A DNA stretch of 64,000 nucleotides from Sphingomonas mucosissima. Lineage in GTDB: Bacteria; Pseudomonadota; Alphaproteobacteria; Sphingomonadales; Sphingomonadaceae. Below the pieces are notes generated by a model. It saw only the letters and a program-made list of their open reading frames with translations. It did not search any database and had not been told where the DNA came from. Below, in pieces: positions 52,091 to 59,533 of this stretch (the stretch's first letter is position 1; every line of letters starts with the position of its first letter). Position numbers and translations under genes: made by a program. The DNA is taken from the NCBI RefSeq assembly GCF_002197665.1, contig NZ_NBBJ01000003.1, positions 310,001 through 374,000 on the forward strand, in the 5' to 3' direction.

Positions 52091-54562
52091 TCAGAAGTTG
52101 ATGCGGCCGGTGACGCCGTAATAGCGGTCAGCGTCACGCGGGATCTGGTAACGATAGGCGTTCGCCGGGCCGCCGTTCTGGATGGCGGCCGCGAAGCTCT
52201 GATCGAACAGGTTGCGCACCTGGAAGGTCAGGCGGAAGCGATCGTCCTGGTCGCCAACGCCGGCGGACAGGTTGACCAGGCCATAGCCGTCGATCGTGCC
52301 CAGGCGGCGCTGCACCGCGTCAGGCGAGAACAGCGCGAGCTGCTTCGACTGGTAATTGCCCTGCGCGCCGAGGAACACGTCCACCGCACTGCCCGTGCGC
52401 CAGCGGTAATCCATGCCGAGCGAGCCCTTCCACTTCGGTGCGAACGGCAAGGACGTGCCCGCCGGGATCACAGCCGTCACCGGGGCGCCAGGCGCCTGGA
52501 AGAACTGATCGACGCGCGCATCGGTGTAGGCGATGCCGCCCGAGATCGACAGATCATCGACAGGGCGCAGCACGATGTCGGCCTCGACGCCGCGGGTGGA
52601 GACTTCACCGGCATTGGTGAAGCGCGTCACCACCACGCCCGCGACCAGATCCGGGTTGTTCGCCTGGAAATTGTCGTACTTGGCGTAGAAGCCGGCGAGG
52701 TTGAGCGTCAGCATGCCGTTGAACAGCGTGTTCTTGAGGCCGATCTCGTAGCTGTCCGACGTTTCCGGCGCGATCACGTTCGTGCCGTTTGCGTTCAGAT
52801 TGTAGAACACGTTGAACGCCGGACCCTTGTAGCCACGCGTCCAGCCGCCATAGGCGACCACGTCACGGCTGACGTCGAACTGCAGCGCCGCCTTGCCCGA
52901 CCAATTGTCGTTGGTCGTCTTGCCACGCCACGGGATGCCGTTCGACGCGGCCACTGCCTGCGTCTGCGCGGGACCTGGCAGCACCCCGGCTGCGAGCAGG
53001 GCGTTGTAACGGTCGAACACGCCCTGGTCGAAGTTCGCGTTGACGCCAGGGCCAGCCAGCGTCGTCGTGCGGCGATGCGAGACGTTGAGCTGATCGGTGG
53101 TGTAGCGCGCGCCGCCGATGAAGCGGAAACGATCGGTGAAGTTGACCGTGAACTGGCTGAACGCCGCGATGTTCTGGAACACCGAGCCGAAGGTCGCGCT
53201 GCCGAACGGATTGGTGGTCGCGGGCGCCCCAGCGCTGCCGCACGGGATCAGCGTGGCCGGCACCGCGCTGGCATTGCAGTTCACCACCGAGCGCGAGAAC
53301 GTCCGCTCCGATGCGGCGCGCGAGTAATAGAGTCCGACCACATAGGAGATGAACTGCCGCGACGGCGACGTCAGGCGGAGCTCCTGGCTGAAGGTATCGC
53401 CCGTCTGCGGCCCCAAGTCATGCAGCTGGGTGAAGCCGACGTACGGCGTCGCCAGGAAGTCACCATCGCGGATCTCGGTGTTGGAGAATTCGCGATAGGC
53501 GGTGATGCTGGTGACGGTCTGGGTGCCGAGCTCGGTATCGATCTGCAGCGACGCGCCGTAGCTTTCTTCCTCGGTGCGCGTGATCAGATTCTGGTTGATG
53601 CGGCGCGTTTCGTTGCCGCGCGGCGTCGGCAGGACCGAGAATATCGCAGGAAACGTGAATGCCGTGCCGGTCGCGTTCGGCGAGCCGGTGCCGATGACCT
53701 CGGCGCAGCAATCGTCGTTGTTCTTGCGGTAATCGGCGATGAACGCGACCGTGGTGAGATCGCTCGGCATCCACTTCAGCTGGACGCGCCCGCCGACATG
53801 CTCATAGCCGTTGACCCGGCGACCGCCGAAGGCGTCGTTGCGAATGTTGCCATCGAAGCGGCTGTAGAAACCGGTGAAGCGCGACAGCAGGTTCTCGGTA
53901 ATCGGGATGTTCAGCGCACCGCGAACGCGCGCTTCGTTGCCGCCGGTGAAATAGCTGCCCTCGAGAAAGCCGCCCAGGCCGCGCGTCGGCTGCTTGGTGA
54001 CGATGTTGATCACGCCGGCCGACGCGTTCTTGCCGAACAGCGTGCCCTGCGGCCCACGCAAAACTTCCATCCGCTCCACGTCGACGAGATCGCCGAACGC
54101 TTCGCCGGTCCGCGCCAGCACGACACCATCGACCACGGCGGAAACCGAGGGCTCGCCAGCGATGGAGAAGGTGGTGGTGCCGACGCCGCGCAGGAAGATC
54201 GACTGATTGAGCGTGGTGCCCGACTTCTGAACGTTCAGCGACGGGACGAGGGTGGTCGCGCCTTCGAGACCGGGCGCACCCGTGTTCGCCAGCGCTTCGC
54301 CACCGATCACCGAAACGGCGAGTGGCACGTCCTGAAGACGCTCGCTGCGCTTCTGCGCCGTGACAACGATGTCGCCATTCGCGGCGTCAGCTACGTCGGT
54401 CGATTCGGCCGCTACGCCCGGCGCAGGTGCCGTCTGCTGCGCCGTTGCCGGTTCAGCCGCCTGACCCTCGGGCGACATCGCCTGTGCCGAAGCACCCTGC
54501 GCCGCCACGGCGAAGGCCGCGCTCGCGGCGAGCAAAAGCGCCTTGTTAGAGAAACTTACCAT
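52091..54562 (-). CDS. TonB-dependent receptor, probable sulfoquinovosyl-glycoside uptake
   Basis: 823-residue outer-membrane receptor. Signal peptide MVSFSNKALLLAASAAFAVA ends near AQGASAQ. The plug contains GDIVVTAQKRSERLQDVPLA, IFLRGVGTTTFSIAGEPSVS, VVDGVVLARTGEAFGDLVDV, MEVLRGPQGTLFGKNASAGV and INIVTKQPT. The barrel ends in GRINF. It is of the sphingomonad nutrient-receptor style. Divergent from the aldo-keto reductase operon with the perfect operator palindrome (54707-54726) between, so it is likely co-regulated with the sulfoquinovose genes and takes the glycoside across the outer membrane (inference). A good ribosome-binding site AGGAGAGG precedes the ATG. Terminator at 52033-52063. 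Confidence 0.87.
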   Translation of the reverse strand: MVSFSNKALLLAASAAFAVAAQGASAQAMSPEGQAAEPATAQQTAPAPGVAAESTDVADAANGDIVVTAQKRSERLQDVPLAVSVIGGEALANTGAPGLEGATTLVPSLNVQKSGTTLNQSIFLRGVGTTTFSIAGEPSVSAVVDGVVLARTGEAFGDLVDVERMEVLRGPQGTLFGKNASAGVINIVTKQPTRGLGGFLEGSYFTGGNEARVRGALNIPITENLLSRFTGFYSRFDGNIRNDAFGGRRVNGYEHVGGRVQLKWMPSDLTTVAFIADYRKNNDDCCAEVIGTGSPNATGTAFTFPAIFSVLPTPRGNETRRINQNLITRTEEESYGASLQIDTELGTQTVTSITAYREFSNTEIRDGDFLATPYVGFTQLHDLGPQTGDTFSQELRLTSPSRQFISYVVGLYYSRAASERTFSRSVVNCNASAVPATLIPCGSAGAPATTNPFGSATFGSVFQNIAAFSQFTVNFTDRFRFIGGARYTTDQLNVSHRRTTTLAGPGVNANFDQGVFDRYNALLAAGVLPGPAQTQAVAASNGIPWRGKTTNDNWSGKAALQFDVSRDVVAYGGWTRGYKGPAFNVFYNLNANGTNVIAPETSDSYEIGLKNTLFNGMLTLNLAGFYAKYDNFQANNPDLVAGVVVTRFTNAGEVSTRGVEADIVLRPVDDLSISGGIAYTDARVDQFFQAPGAPVTAVIPAGTSLPFAPKWKGSLGMDYRWRTGSAVDVFLGAQGNYQSKQLALFSPDAVQRRLGTIDGYGLVNLSAGVGDQDDRFRLTFQVRNLFDQSFAAAIQNGGPANAYRYQIPRDADRYYGVTGRINF

Positions 54563-54706
54563 TACCCTCTCCTACCCCAAACCAGTCAATCGCCGCGGAT
54601 CCCGGCGCCACCCTCTTTAATCCCCTTAGTAGATGGGATTTTGCGTGGCGAGCCCGAATTCGGCGACGTTCCATTTGACCGCTTCCCTGTAAGCCGGTTC
54701 GGCCAT

Positions 54707-54726
54707 ATAAGACAACGGTGTCTTAT
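54707..54726. promoter_or_regulatory. Perfect operator palindrome between the TonB receptor and aldo-keto reductase genes
   Basis: ATAAGACA (54707-54714), ACGG, TGTCTTAT (54719-54726): eight perfectly paired bases on each side. Its core 12 bases equal, in inverse orientation, the site upstream of the MFS gene at 49334-49345. TATAAG (54706-54711) is a plausible -10 of the rightward operon, with transcription start predicted at about 54718, the GTG start codon itself. A repressor bound here would block both directions. Confidence 0.7.
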
Positions 54727-55626
54727 TTGCCCTCCCCCGCTCGCTCTGTCGCTCTGGGCGACACTGGTCTAACCATCAGCACCATTGCCTGGGGCATGTG
54801 GCGCTTCCGCGGGACAGATGTTGCGGCGGCGCGCGCGCTGGTCGAGGCGGCTTTCGACGCCGACGTGACGCTGTTCGACACCGCCGACATCTACGGCCCT
54901 GACAATGACGAGGAGTTCGGTGCCGCCGAGGCGCTGCTTGGGCGCGTCTTCGCGGAAGCGCCGGGCTTGCGCGAGAAAATGGTGCTGGCGTCCAAGGGCG
55001 GCATCCGCATGGGCGTGCCGTATGATTCGAGCGCTGCTTATCTAGCGGAGGCGATCGACGCTTCGCTGACGCGCCTGCGCTGCGAGAAGATCGACCTGTA
55101 CCAGATCCACCGGCCGGACATGCTGACGCACCCGCAGGAAGTGGCGCGCGCGCTCGACGATGCGCGTACGGCGGGCAAGATCACCGCGATCGGCGTGTCG
55201 AATCACACGCCCGCCCAGACCGCGGCGCTGGCCGAATTCATCACCGTGCCGGTCGTCAGTCACCAGCCCGAATTCTCCGCCCTGACCACGACGCCACTGT
55301 TCGATGGATTGTTCGATCAGGCGATGCAGCGCGGCATGGCGGTGCTGGCCTGGTCACCACTTGGTGGTGGCCGCCTCGCTGATCCGACTGACGAGCGCTC
55401 GCGCGCTGTCGTTGCGCTGCTCGACGAAAAGGCTGAGGAAGCCGGGGTCGACCGCACCGCCGCCGCCTATAGCTGGATCATGGCGCACCCCGCGCGCCCG
55501 ATCCCGATCGTCGGCACGCAGAATGTGTCGCGGATCGCGACGATCCCCGACGCCTACAAACCGCAGTGGACGCGCGAGCAATGGTACGCCGTCCTTCAAG
55601 CCAGCATGGGAGAGCGTTTGCCGTGA
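54718..55626 (+). CDS. smoB: Aldo-keto reductase, SmoB-like (6-oxoglucose to glucose)
   Basis: 302-residue AKR TIM barrel. The catalytic tetrad is intact: Asp54 (LFDTADIYG), Tyr59, Lys93 (LASKGG) and His131 (YQIHRPD). NADPH-site elements are IGVSNHTPAQ, LAWSPLGGG and PIPIVGTQNVSRI. In the Agrobacterium sulfo-SMO pathway the AKR SmoB reduces 6-oxoglucose, left after desulfonation, to glucose. The identity here rests on AKR family plus the operon with SmoC-, SmoA- and SmoI-like genes. The GTG start at 54718 lies inside the operator palindrome with no ribosome-binding site, consistent with a leaderless message. The stop overlaps the monooxygenase start (GTGA). Confidence 0.8.
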   Translation: MSYLPSPARSVALGDTGLTISTIAWGMWRFRGTDVAAARALVEAAFDADVTLFDTADIYGPDNDEEFGAAEALLGRVFAEAPGLREKMVLASKGGIRMGVPYDSSAAYLAEAIDASLTRLRCEKIDLYQIHRPDMLTHPQEVARALDDARTAGKITAIGVSNHTPAQTAALAEFITVPVVSHQPEFSALTTTPLFDGLFDQAMQRGMAVLAWSPLGGGRLADPTDERSRAVVALLDEKAEEAGVDRTAAAYSWIMAHPARPIPIVGTQNVSRIATIPDAYKPQWTREQWYAVLQASMGERLP

Positions 55627-56702
55627 CCGGTTCGACCAACCAACAACAGTGCGAAGTTAGCTGGTTTTCGGCGCTGTGCGATGACGATTACGAGTTCCTC
55701 GGCGTTCCCGATCCCAAGCTAAAGTCGAGCTGGGAGCATTGCCGCGACATCGTGCTGCAGGCCGAAAGCGGCGGGTTCGACAATATCCTGCTGCCGTCGG
55801 GCTATGCGCTGGGCATCGACACCACCGCCTTTGCCGCGGCGATTGCGACGATGGTGAAGCGTATGCGTCTGCTGATGGCGGTGCGCATCGGTGAAAGCTG
55901 GCCGCCGCAGCTGGCGCGCCAGATCGCGACGATCGACCGCATCCTTGGCGGGCGGCTGACGGTGAACATCATTTCCTCCGACCTGCCGGGTGAGACGCTG
56001 GCCAGCGCGCCGCGCTATGCGCGCACGCTGGAGGCGATGCAGATCCTCAAAGTCATGCTGAACGGCGAGGCGCTGGATCACCAGGGCGAGTTCTGGAACC
56101 TGAAGCTTGATCCGCCGGCTGTTATCACTGTGTCCGGCAAGTGCCCGCCGCTGTATTTCGGTGGCTTGTCGCCGGACGCGCGCGACGTCGCGGCGCAGGG
56201 TGCCGACGTGTACCTGATGTGGCCGGACAAGAAGGAAGCGGTGCAGGCGATTATCGACGACATGACTGCGCGCGCCGCCAAGCACGGCCGCACGCTGAAG
56301 TTCGGCTATCGCGCGCATGTGATCGTGCGCGATACCGAGGCGGAGGCACGCGCTGCCGCCGACCGGCTGCTGTCCAAGCTGGACGCGGCGCAGGGTGCGG
56401 CGATCCGCAACAAGTCGCTCGACACCACCTCGACCGGCGTCGCCGCGCAGGCCGCGCTGCGCGAGGGCGCGACCGATGATGGCTATGCCGAGGAGAACCT
56501 TTGGACCGGCGTCGGTCGCGCCCGTTCGGGCTGCGGCGCGGCGATCGTCGGTGATCCCGACCAGGTGCTGGCCAAGTTGAAGATGTACCAGGACATGGGG
56601 ATCGAGGCCTTCGTCCTTTCGGGCTACCCGCACGCTGCCGAAGCCGATCTGTTCGCGCGCCACGTATTGCCGAAGCTCGAGCACGGACCGCTGGTACTCT
56701 AA
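55623..56702 (+). CDS. smoC: Flavin-dependent sulfoquinovose monooxygenase, SmoC-like (SsuD family)
   Basis: 359-residue LLM-class monooxygenase. It follows the SsuD alkanesulfonate monooxygenase pattern: EVSWFSALCDDDYEFLGVPD, SWEHCRDIVLQAESGGFDNI, LLPSGYALGIDTTAF, ARQIATIDRILGGRLTVNI, ISSDLPGETLAS, GKCPPLYFGGLSPDARDVAA and ARSGCGAAIVGDPDQVL with an Arg (301) at the position of the essential SsuD Arg, ending SGYPHAAEADLF. Using FMNH2 and O2 it would cleave the carbon-sulfur bond of sulfoquinovose, giving 6-oxoglucose and sulfite. The start GTG at 55623 overlaps the AKR stop (GTGA) with GGGAGAG 8 bases before. The best alternative is a general alkanesulfonate monooxygenase, made less likely by the neighbours. 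Confidence 0.82.
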   Translation: MTGSTNQQQCEVSWFSALCDDDYEFLGVPDPKLKSSWEHCRDIVLQAESGGFDNILLPSGYALGIDTTAFAAAIATMVKRMRLLMAVRIGESWPPQLARQIATIDRILGGRLTVNIISSDLPGETLASAPRYARTLEAMQILKVMLNGEALDHQGEFWNLKLDPPAVITVSGKCPPLYFGGLSPDARDVAAQGADVYLMWPDKKEAVQAIIDDMTARAAKHGRTLKFGYRAHVIVRDTEAEARAAADRLLSKLDAAQGAAIRNKSLDTTSTGVAAQAALREGATDDGYAEENLWTGVGRARSGCGAAIVGDPDQVLAKLKMYQDMGIEAFVLSGYPHAAEADLFARHVLPKLEHGPLVL

Positions 56703-56765
56703 CTGGGCGATCGGGGGAGCGGCGTGGCCGCTTCCCCGACCTTCCTCATCGGTCAGGATTACTCC

Positions 56766-56855
56766 TCCCCCGCTCGTGCTAGGCTTGTCGAAGCACGTGG
56801 CTTGGGCGGTATCGGATCAAAACGCGCCCCTCGACAGGTTCAGGGCGAGTGGGGA
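56766..56855. repeat. REP-like inverted repeat between smoC- and smoA-type genes
   Basis: CCCCGCTCGTGCTAGGCTTG then TCGAAGCA on the left (56767-56794) is approximately mirrored by CCCCTCGACAGGTTCAGGGC then GAGTGGGG on the right (56827-56854). The word CTTGTCGAAG and its inverse with CTCGACAGG is the type of REP unit I know from sphingomonads and pseudomonads. It fills most of the 193-base gap inside an otherwise tightly packed operon. Confidence 0.6.
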
Positions 56856-56895
56856 AGGGTGACTGGTCACTTCCCCAATCAAGTGGGAGAGGAAG

Positions 56896-57480
56896 ATGCA
56901 CACCGACAAGCCGCTGATCGTCGGCATCGGCGGGACAACCGTCGCCGGCTCATCGACCGAGCGCGCGTTGCAGATCGCGCTGGCCGCGGCGGCAGACGCT
57001 GGCGCGGACGTTCGGCTGTTCGGTGGCGAGACGCTCGCCGCTTTGCCGCTCTACACCCCCGGGATCGCGCGCGCCGAGAATGAGCGCGCGCTGGTCGAGG
57101 CAGTACGCGCCGCATCGGGCGTCATCATCGCCTCGCCCGGCTATCACGGCAGCGTTTCCGGGCTGGTGAAGAATGCGATCGACCTATTGGAAGAGACGGC
57201 ACGTGATCCGCGGCCCTATCTCGCCGACGTGCCGGTCGGCCTGATTGCCACGGCATACGGCTGGCAGGCGACGGGATCGACGGTGGCGGCGCTGCGCTCG
57301 ATCGCGCACGCGCTCCGCGGTTGGCCGACGCCGTTTGCGGCCACGGTGAACAGTGCACAGGCGAAGCTCGACGCCGAGGGTGGGTGCAGCGATCCAGCCG
57401 TGGTCGACCAGCTTCGCCTCGTCGGGCGCCAGGTCGCGGCGGCAGCGCTGCGCGACCATGCGATGCGGGCGGCGGCATGA
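56896..57480 (+). CDS. smoA: NAD(P)H-dependent FMN reductase, SmoA-like
   Basis: 194-residue flavodoxin-fold reductase of the SsuE type. The FMN phosphate loop IGGTTVAGSSTERAL is at about 10-24, and the isoalloxazine loop SPGYHGSVSGLVKNAIDLLE is at about 80-99. It supplies FMNH2 to the monooxygenase encoded upstream. SsuE/SsuD pairs are the classic two-component alkanesulfonate system, and SmoA serves SmoC in Agrobacterium. GGGAGAGGAAG precedes the ATG at 56896. The stop overlaps the start of the GH31 gene by four bases (ATGA). Assignment to SmoA is by fold and context. Confidence 0.82.
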   Translation: MHTDKPLIVGIGGTTVAGSSTERALQIALAAAADAGADVRLFGGETLAALPLYTPGIARAENERALVEAVRAASGVIIASPGYHGSVSGLVKNAIDLLEETARDPRPYLADVPVGLIATAYGWQATGSTVAALRSIAHALRGWPTPFAATVNSAQAKLDAEGGCSDPAVVDQLRLVGRQVAAAALRDHAMRAAA

Positions 57481-59471
57481 GCGTTCGTCTGCAATCCGCT
57501 GACGGCGGGTTCGACGTTTTCGCTGGCGAGGTGCTGATTATCCGCCATCGCGCGGATGCCCCGGCGCTGTTCGTTGGCGCAGGGACGCCGCGCGTCGACA
57601 TGTATCGCGGCAATTACTTCCTTGAGGACAAGGTCGCCGAGCGGATTGCCCTGCGTGAGGCGACTGTCGACGGCCAGCGAGTGACGCTGTCCACCAACGG
57701 GCAGCCGCTGCTGGCACTGACCGTGCAGGACGGGGCGCTGGCGGTCGAGGCGCTGAACCCGGCGCTCAATCGCCTGTGGCTGACGGCCGTCGGTCAGGCG
57801 GGCGAGCGCTTCTGGGGCGGCGGCGAGCAGATGTCCTATGTCGACATGGCGGGGCGGCGCTTTCCGATGTGGACGTCCGAACCGGGCGTCGGGCGCGACA
57901 AGTCGACGCTGATGACGTTTCAGTGCGATCGCGATCATCGCTCGGGCGGCGATTACTGGAACACCAATTATCCGCAGCCGACGTATCTCTCGTCGCGCCG
58001 CTACGCGCTGCATGTGGATACGACGGCATATAGCTGCTTCGACTTTCGAGACGCCGCCGCACCGGAGATCGAGGTGTGGGAGATCCCGGCGCGAATCGAG
58101 CTCTTCGCGGCGCATCGCTTCGCCGGGATCGTGGGCCAGCTCTCCTCACGTTTCGGGCGCCAACCACAGCTGCCGGCATGGGCCTATTCGGGCGCGATCC
58201 TTGGCCTGAAGGACGGCACGCGCAGCTTCGAGCGGATGGAAGCGATCCTCGCTGCCGGTGCCGCCGTGACCGGCTTGTGGTGCGAGGATTGGGTCGGGTT
58301 GCGGGTCACCAGCTTCGGCAAGCGGCTGTTCTGGGACTGGAAGGCGAACGACGCGCGCTATCCCAATCTGCGCGAGAAGATCGCCGAGCTGGGCGAGCGT
58401 GGCATTCGCTTCATGGGCTACGTGAATCCGTATCTTGCGGTCGACGGCACGCAATATGTGGAAGCCGAGGAGGCAGGGTATCTGGCGCTGAAGCTCGCTG
58501 CCGACGAGCCATATATCGTCGATTTCGGCGAGTTCGATTGCGGCATCGTCGATTTCACCAATCCTGCCGCGGCGGAATGGTTCGCTGATCGCGTGATCGG
58601 CCGCGAGATGCTCGACCTCGGGCTGTCGGGCTGGATGGCGGATTTCGGGGAATATCTCCCCACCGACGTGCGCTTGCACGACGGCAGCGACGGGATGCTG
58701 GCGCACAATGCCTGGCCGACATTGTGGGCCGAGGTGAACGCACGCGCCGTTGCCAGCCGCGGCAAGACGGGCGATGCGGTGTTCTTCATGCGCGCTGGCT
58801 TCACCGGCGTGGGCGCGCATTGCCCGCTTCTGTGGGCAGGCGACCAGTGCGTCGACTTCTCGCGCCACGATGGGATCGGCACGGTCATTCGCGCGGCCTT
58901 GTCCTCGGGCCTGGTCGGCAACGCCTATCACCATAGCGATCTTGGCGGATACACCAGCCTCTACGACAATGTGCGCACGCCCGAATTGCTGATGCGCTGG
59001 AGCGAATTGTCGGCCTTCTCGCCCGTCATGCGCAGCCACGAGGGAAATCGGCCCGACAGCAACCTGCAGCTAGACGGCGACGCGGCGGTGCTGGCGCATT
59101 TCGTGGCGATGACCAAGGTTCATGCCGCGCTGGCGCCTTATGTCGCGAGCTTGTGCGAAGAAGCCGCGGCAACGGGGCTTCCGGTGCAGCGCGCGATGTT
59201 CCTCGATTACGAGGACGATGCAGCATGCTGGGGTGTGGAGACGCAATTCGCTTATGGCCGCGACTTGATCGTCGCGCCGGTGATCGAAGCGGGCGCCGAT
59301 CGATGGTCCGCCTATCTGCCCGCAGGGCCGGAATGGCGGCACCTGTGGTCCGACGCGGTATTCACGGGCGGCCAGAACGTTGAAGTTGCCGCGCCGATCG
59401 GCCAGCCGCCGGTGTTCTATCGCAGTGACAGCGCGTTTACGGCGCTGTTCGCCTCGATCGGCACAGCTTAG
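57477..59471 (+). CDS. smoI: GH31 sulfoquinovosidase, SmoI/YihQ-like
   Basis: 664-residue GH31 alpha-glycosidase with an N-terminal beta-sandwich (about 1-215) and a catalytic barrel. The catalytic pair is Asp389 in GWMADFGEYLPTD (nucleophile) and Asp456 in WAGDQCVDF (acid/base). Sulfonate-pocket residues known from sulfoquinovosidases are present: Lys245 (LGLKDG), Glu270 (WCEDW), Arg283 and Trp286 (SFGKRLFW) and Tyr492 (HHSDLGGYTS), the K-E-R-W-Y set of the Agrobacterium type rather than the Q-Q-R-W-Y set of E. coli YihQ. SEFS and MRSHEGNRPDSN also match YihQ closely. It hydrolyses sulfoquinovosyl glycerol to sulfoquinovose and glycerol. No signal peptide is visible, so the enzyme is probably cytoplasmic. 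Overlaps the reductase gene (ATGA). Confidence 0.9.
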   Translation: MSVRLQSADGGFDVFAGEVLIIRHRADAPALFVGAGTPRVDMYRGNYFLEDKVAERIALREATVDGQRVTLSTNGQPLLALTVQDGALAVEALNPALNRLWLTAVGQAGERFWGGGEQMSYVDMAGRRFPMWTSEPGVGRDKSTLMTFQCDRDHRSGGDYWNTNYPQPTYLSSRRYALHVDTTAYSCFDFRDAAAPEIEVWEIPARIELFAAHRFAGIVGQLSSRFGRQPQLPAWAYSGAILGLKDGTRSFERMEAILAAGAAVTGLWCEDWVGLRVTSFGKRLFWDWKANDARYPNLREKIAELGERGIRFMGYVNPYLAVDGTQYVEAEEAGYLALKLAADEPYIVDFGEFDCGIVDFTNPAAAEWFADRVIGREMLDLGLSGWMADFGEYLPTDVRLHDGSDGMLAHNAWPTLWAEVNARAVASRGKTGDAVFFMRAGFTGVGAHCPLLWAGDQCVDFSRHDGIGTVIRAALSSGLVGNAYHHSDLGGYTSLYDNVRTPELLMRWSELSAFSPVMRSHEGNRPDSNLQLDGDAAVLAHFVAMTKVHAALAPYVASLCEEAAATGLPVQRAMFLDYEDDAACWGVETQFAYGRDLIVAPVIEAGADRWSAYLPAGPEWRHLWSDAVFTGGQNVEVAAPIGQPPVFYRSDSAFTALFASIGTA

Positions 59472-59533
59472 GTCATGCGCGGGTTTCGGTGCGCTAAATT
59501 GGCGTCGGGTTTGGAGCAGGGGGAACAGCGGCC

